A DNA stretch of 7,794 bases from Ruminococcaceae bacterium UBA5423 (lineage in GTDB: Bacteria > Bacillota > Clostridia > Oscillospirales > Acutalibacteraceae): positions 1-7,794 of the forward strand of contig DHNF01000062.1 of assembly GCA_002409375.1 (NCBI GenBank), in the 5' to 3' direction. Below the pieces are notes generated by a model, which searched no databases, was not told where the DNA came from, and saw only the letters and a program-made list of their open reading frames with translations. Both the position numbers and the translations under genes were made by a program. This document shows positions 6,593 through 7,794 of the stretch, in pieces. Each line of letters opens with the position of its first letter. Within the stretch, counting starts at the first letter, position 1.

Positions 6593-6609
6593 TAATGGTG
6601 AATACCCAT

Positions 6610-6642
6610 CCTTGCCCCGGTCAGTGAACCAGGGCCATCAGG
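6610..6642 (+). promoter_or_regulatory. Candidate S6:S18 autoregulatory leader in rpsF mRNA
   Basis: In the leader GCCC (6614-6617) pairs with GGGC (6632-6635), and GGT (6619-6621) pairs with ACC (6628-6630) around a six-base loop. A C-A mismatch separates the two stems, and an outer CCT/AGG pair (6610-6612 with 6640-6642) is possible. A CCG trinucleotide (6617-6619) sits at the internal loop. In many bacteria the S6:S18 complex represses its own mRNA by binding a leader hairpin with a conserved CCG at such a loop. Position, 18 bases before rpsF start, and operon content fit. The exact fold is my hand-drawn inference. Confidence 0.5.
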
Positions 6643-6660
6643 CCATAAGGAGGTGCAATT

Positions 6661-6957
6661 ATGCCCACAGTAAAAGGGTCCTATGAGGCTGTTCTTATCT
6701 TTTCCATAACTTTAGGAGAGGAAGGAATTGCCACTTTGGTGGACAAGTTCAAATCGCTGCTCGAGCAGAATGCCGAGAATGTCGAAATTGATGAATGGGG
6801 CAAGCGAAGACTTGCCTACTTGATTAACGACGAAAGTGAAGGCTTTTATGTGCTTTACAAATTTGACAGCGATTCGGATTTTCCGGCAGAGCTTGATCGT
6901 GTCTGCAAAATCACCGAAGGTGTACTGCGGTCACTAATTATCCGTAACGATAAGTAG
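6661..6957 (+). CDS. rpsF: 30S ribosomal protein S6
   Basis: This is a 98-residue S6 of normal length. It begins with the family's YEAVLIF strand (8-14). The WGKRRLAYLI core (46-55), EGFYVLYKF (60-68) and the closing VLRSLIIR (88-95) are the conserved S6 blocks. In the ribosome S6 forms a heterodimer with S18 on the platform of the small subunit, bound to 16S rRNA. The ATG at 6661 has a very strong AAGGAGG 7 bases upstream. It is the first gene of the rpsF-ssb-rpsR operon, 12 bases before ssb. Its stop TAG is part of the ssb ribosome binding site region, which favours coupled translation. The leader may let S6:S18 repress the operon. Confidence 0.97.
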   Translation: MPTVKGSYEAVLIFSITLGEEGIATLVDKFKSLLEQNAENVEIDEWGKRRLAYLINDESEGFYVLYKFDSDSDFPAELDRVCKITEGVLRSLIIRNDK

Positions 6958-6969
6958 GGAGGAACAAAA

Positions 6970-7425
6970 ATGCTGAACGTTGTTTGTCTGATGGGACGGC
7001 TTGGAGCCGACCCCGAACTGCGGCATACACAATCGCAAATCCCGGTTACCAGTTTTAGTATTGCGGTAGACCGTACGTTCCAGCCCAAAGGTCAGGAAAA
7101 GCAAACCGACTGGATTGACATTGTTGCATGGCGCGGCACTGCCGAATTTATTAGCCGTTATTTTCATAAGGGCTCGATGATTGCCGTCCAAGGTTCGCTT
7201 CAGACCAGACGCTACACCGATAAAGACGGCAACAAGAGAACAGCCTACGAGGTGGTTGCCGACAACGTATTTTTTGGCGAGTCAAAGCGTAGCAGCGGGG
7301 GCACATCCCCTGCCGGTAATTTTGATTCGCAAATACCGCAGTTCAATGAAACACAGCCTGCTTTCTCAACCGCCGAACCCGGAGATTTTGAGGAAATTGT
7401 GGGCGACGAAGAGCTGCCGTTTTAA
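6970..7425 (+). CDS. ssb: Single-stranded DNA-binding protein
   Basis: This 151-residue SSB coats single-stranded DNA during replication, repair and recombination. Residues 1-104 form the OB fold and begin with the typical N-V-x-L-M-G-R-L pattern. They include the TDWIDIVAWRGTAEF block (46-60), whose aromatic residues contact DNA, and a GSLQTRRYTDKDG segment. A glycine/serine/proline-rich flexible linker follows (about 105-140). The C-terminus ends in the acidic tip DEELPF (146-151), which recruits partner repair and replication proteins. The ATG at 6970 has GGGAGG 7 bases upstream. Its place between rpsF and rpsR is the classic Bacillota arrangement, so this is the main chromosomal SSB and not a plasmid or phage copy. 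Confidence 0.97.
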   Translation: MLNVVCLMGRLGADPELRHTQSQIPVTSFSIAVDRTFQPKGQEKQTDWIDIVAWRGTAEFISRYFHKGSMIAVQGSLQTRRYTDKDGNKRTAYEVVADNVFFGESKRSSGGTSPAGNFDSQIPQFNETQPAFSTAEPGDFEEIVGDEELPF

Positions 7426-7452
7426 TTTATTAGTAAAGGAGGCCAATAAATC

Positions 7453-7719
7453 ATGGCTGACAAACCGGATAGAGCAGAAAGGCCAGCACGCCAGGCGCGG
7501 GGCAACCGAAAAGGTCGTCGCAAGGTGTGCAGCTTCTGCGTTGATAAAATTGATACGATTGATTATAAGGATGTCGCGCGTTTGCGTCGCTGCATGTCCG
7601 AAAGGGCAAAAATACTTCCGCGTCGGGTTACCGGCAATTGTGCCGGACACCAGCGTAAAATGACAGTTGCAATTAAACGTGCCCGTCATATTGCACTGCT
7701 CCCGTTTGAGAGCGATTAA
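7453..7719 (+). CDS. rpsR: 30S ribosomal protein S18, four-cysteine (zinc-type) form
   Basis: This is an 88-residue S18, the partner of S6 in the 30S platform. The conserved IDYKDV (36-41), [13 protein letters not shown] (49-61) and [20 protein letters not shown] blocks are intact. The basic N-terminal tail is rich in Arg and Lys. Cys26 and Cys29 (CSFC), Cys47 and Cys63 make the cysteine-containing version of S18 that can bind zinc; in other bacteria, for example B. subtilis, most of these positions are replaced. The ATG at 7453 has AAAGGAGG 10 bases upstream. It is the last gene of the operon, 27 bases after ssb, and is followed by a terminator. Confidence 0.97.
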   Translation: MADKPDRAERPARQARGNRKGRRKVCSFCVDKIDTIDYKDVARLRRCMSERAKILPRRVTGNCAGHQRKMTVAIKRARHIALLPFESD

Positions 7720-7728
7720 TTTATCTTT

Positions 7729-7772
7729 AAACCGTCCGCCCAAAGTATATTGGTGCGAACGGTTTTTCTTTT
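7729..7772 (+). terminator. Terminator of the rpsF-ssb-rpsR operon
   Basis: AAACCGT (7729-7735) pairs perfectly with ACGGTTT (7759-7765). Further internal pairs (for example CGC 7737-7739 with GCG 7755-7757) continue past one mismatch. The T-rich tract TTTTTCTTTT (7763-7772) completes a rho-independent terminator 9 bases after the rpsR stop. The remaining 22 bases of the window show nothing recognisable. Confidence 0.88.
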
Positions 7773-7794
7773 AGCCCAGTTTGTCATTTTATTG

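Larger units (their letters stand above)
6328..6660. other. Divergent prfB / rpsF control region (333 bp without a gene)
   Basis: No protein gene is supported here. From left to right it holds the prfB ribosome binding site and promoter (6339-6399, - strand), a GC-rich hairpin repeat (6425-6471), and an imperfect palindrome (6475-6496). Then come the rightward promoter or promoters (6533-6596), a palindrome at the start point (6569-6586), and the rpsF leader with its AAGGAGG binding site (6647-6653). The repeat lies between the two promoters, upstream of both. Confidence 0.8.

Noticed and set aside
6595..6627. Ten-codon upstream ORF in the rpsF leader (starts ATG 6595, ends TGA)
   Set aside because: There is no Shine-Dalgarno in front of it and it overlaps the likely leader hairpin; conservation would be needed to believe it.
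7181..7663. Open frame of 160 codons overlapping ssb and rpsR in another frame
   Set aside because: It overlaps two certain genes and lacks a start signal; its sequence is an out-of-frame reading of both.

Overview
The window looks like chromosomal DNA of a strictly anaerobic Bacillota, most likely a member of the class Clostridia. The reasons are a ferredoxin-linked 2-oxoacid oxidoreductase operon, the rpsF-ssb-rpsR order, AGGAGG-type ribosome binding sites, sigma-A-like promoters, moderately AT-rich DNA, and intergenic GTAGGGGCG-type hairpins of a kind I associate with Oscillospirales-like genomes (from memory, not searched). No phage, transposase, CRISPR array, tRNA or rRNA is visible.

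Region 1 (59-3858, + strand) is a tight five-gene operon. A promoter at 59-87 precedes a small two-cluster ferredoxin (delta subunit), then the alpha (VorB/KorA), beta (TPP-binding) and gamma subunits of a 2-oxoacid:ferredoxin oxidoreductase, and then fabH (beta-ketoacyl-ACP synthase III). The beta-gamma and gamma-fabH junctions overlap by a few bases and the alpha-beta junction abuts or overlaps, so the genes are probably translationally coupled. The oxidoreductase converts a 2-oxoacid plus CoA to acyl-CoA, CO2 and reduced ferredoxin. FabH uses an acyl-CoA to prime fatty acid synthesis. Their co-transcription suggests, by inference, a route from branched-chain 2-oxoacids to branched-chain fatty acid primers. 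The operon ends at a strong rho-independent terminator (3824-3858).

Region 2 (3863-5198, + strand) is rmuC, a membrane-anchored coiled-coil protein with a PD-(D/E)XK nuclease-like domain, with its own probable promoter. It converges with prfB (6327-5209, - strand), which encodes peptide chain release factor 2. The two stop codons are only 10 bases apart. This prfB is a single uninterrupted frame, without the programmed +1 frameshift found in many bacteria.

Region 3 (6328-6660) is a 333-bp divergent control region. It holds a consensus-like prfB promoter facing left, a GC-rich hairpin repeat, an imperfect palindrome, a near-perfect extended -10 promoter with a second overlapping candidate facing right, an 18-bp palindrome at the likely transcription start, and a leader hairpin resembling the S6:S18 autoregulatory element. 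Region 4 (6661-7772) is the conserved rpsF-ssb-rpsR operon, which encodes ribosomal protein S6, single-stranded DNA-binding protein and a four-cysteine (zinc-type) S18, and closes with a terminator.

Most of the window is housekeeping. The items most worth a second look are the vor-fabH linkage, the dense rpsF control region and the shared intergenic hairpin family.
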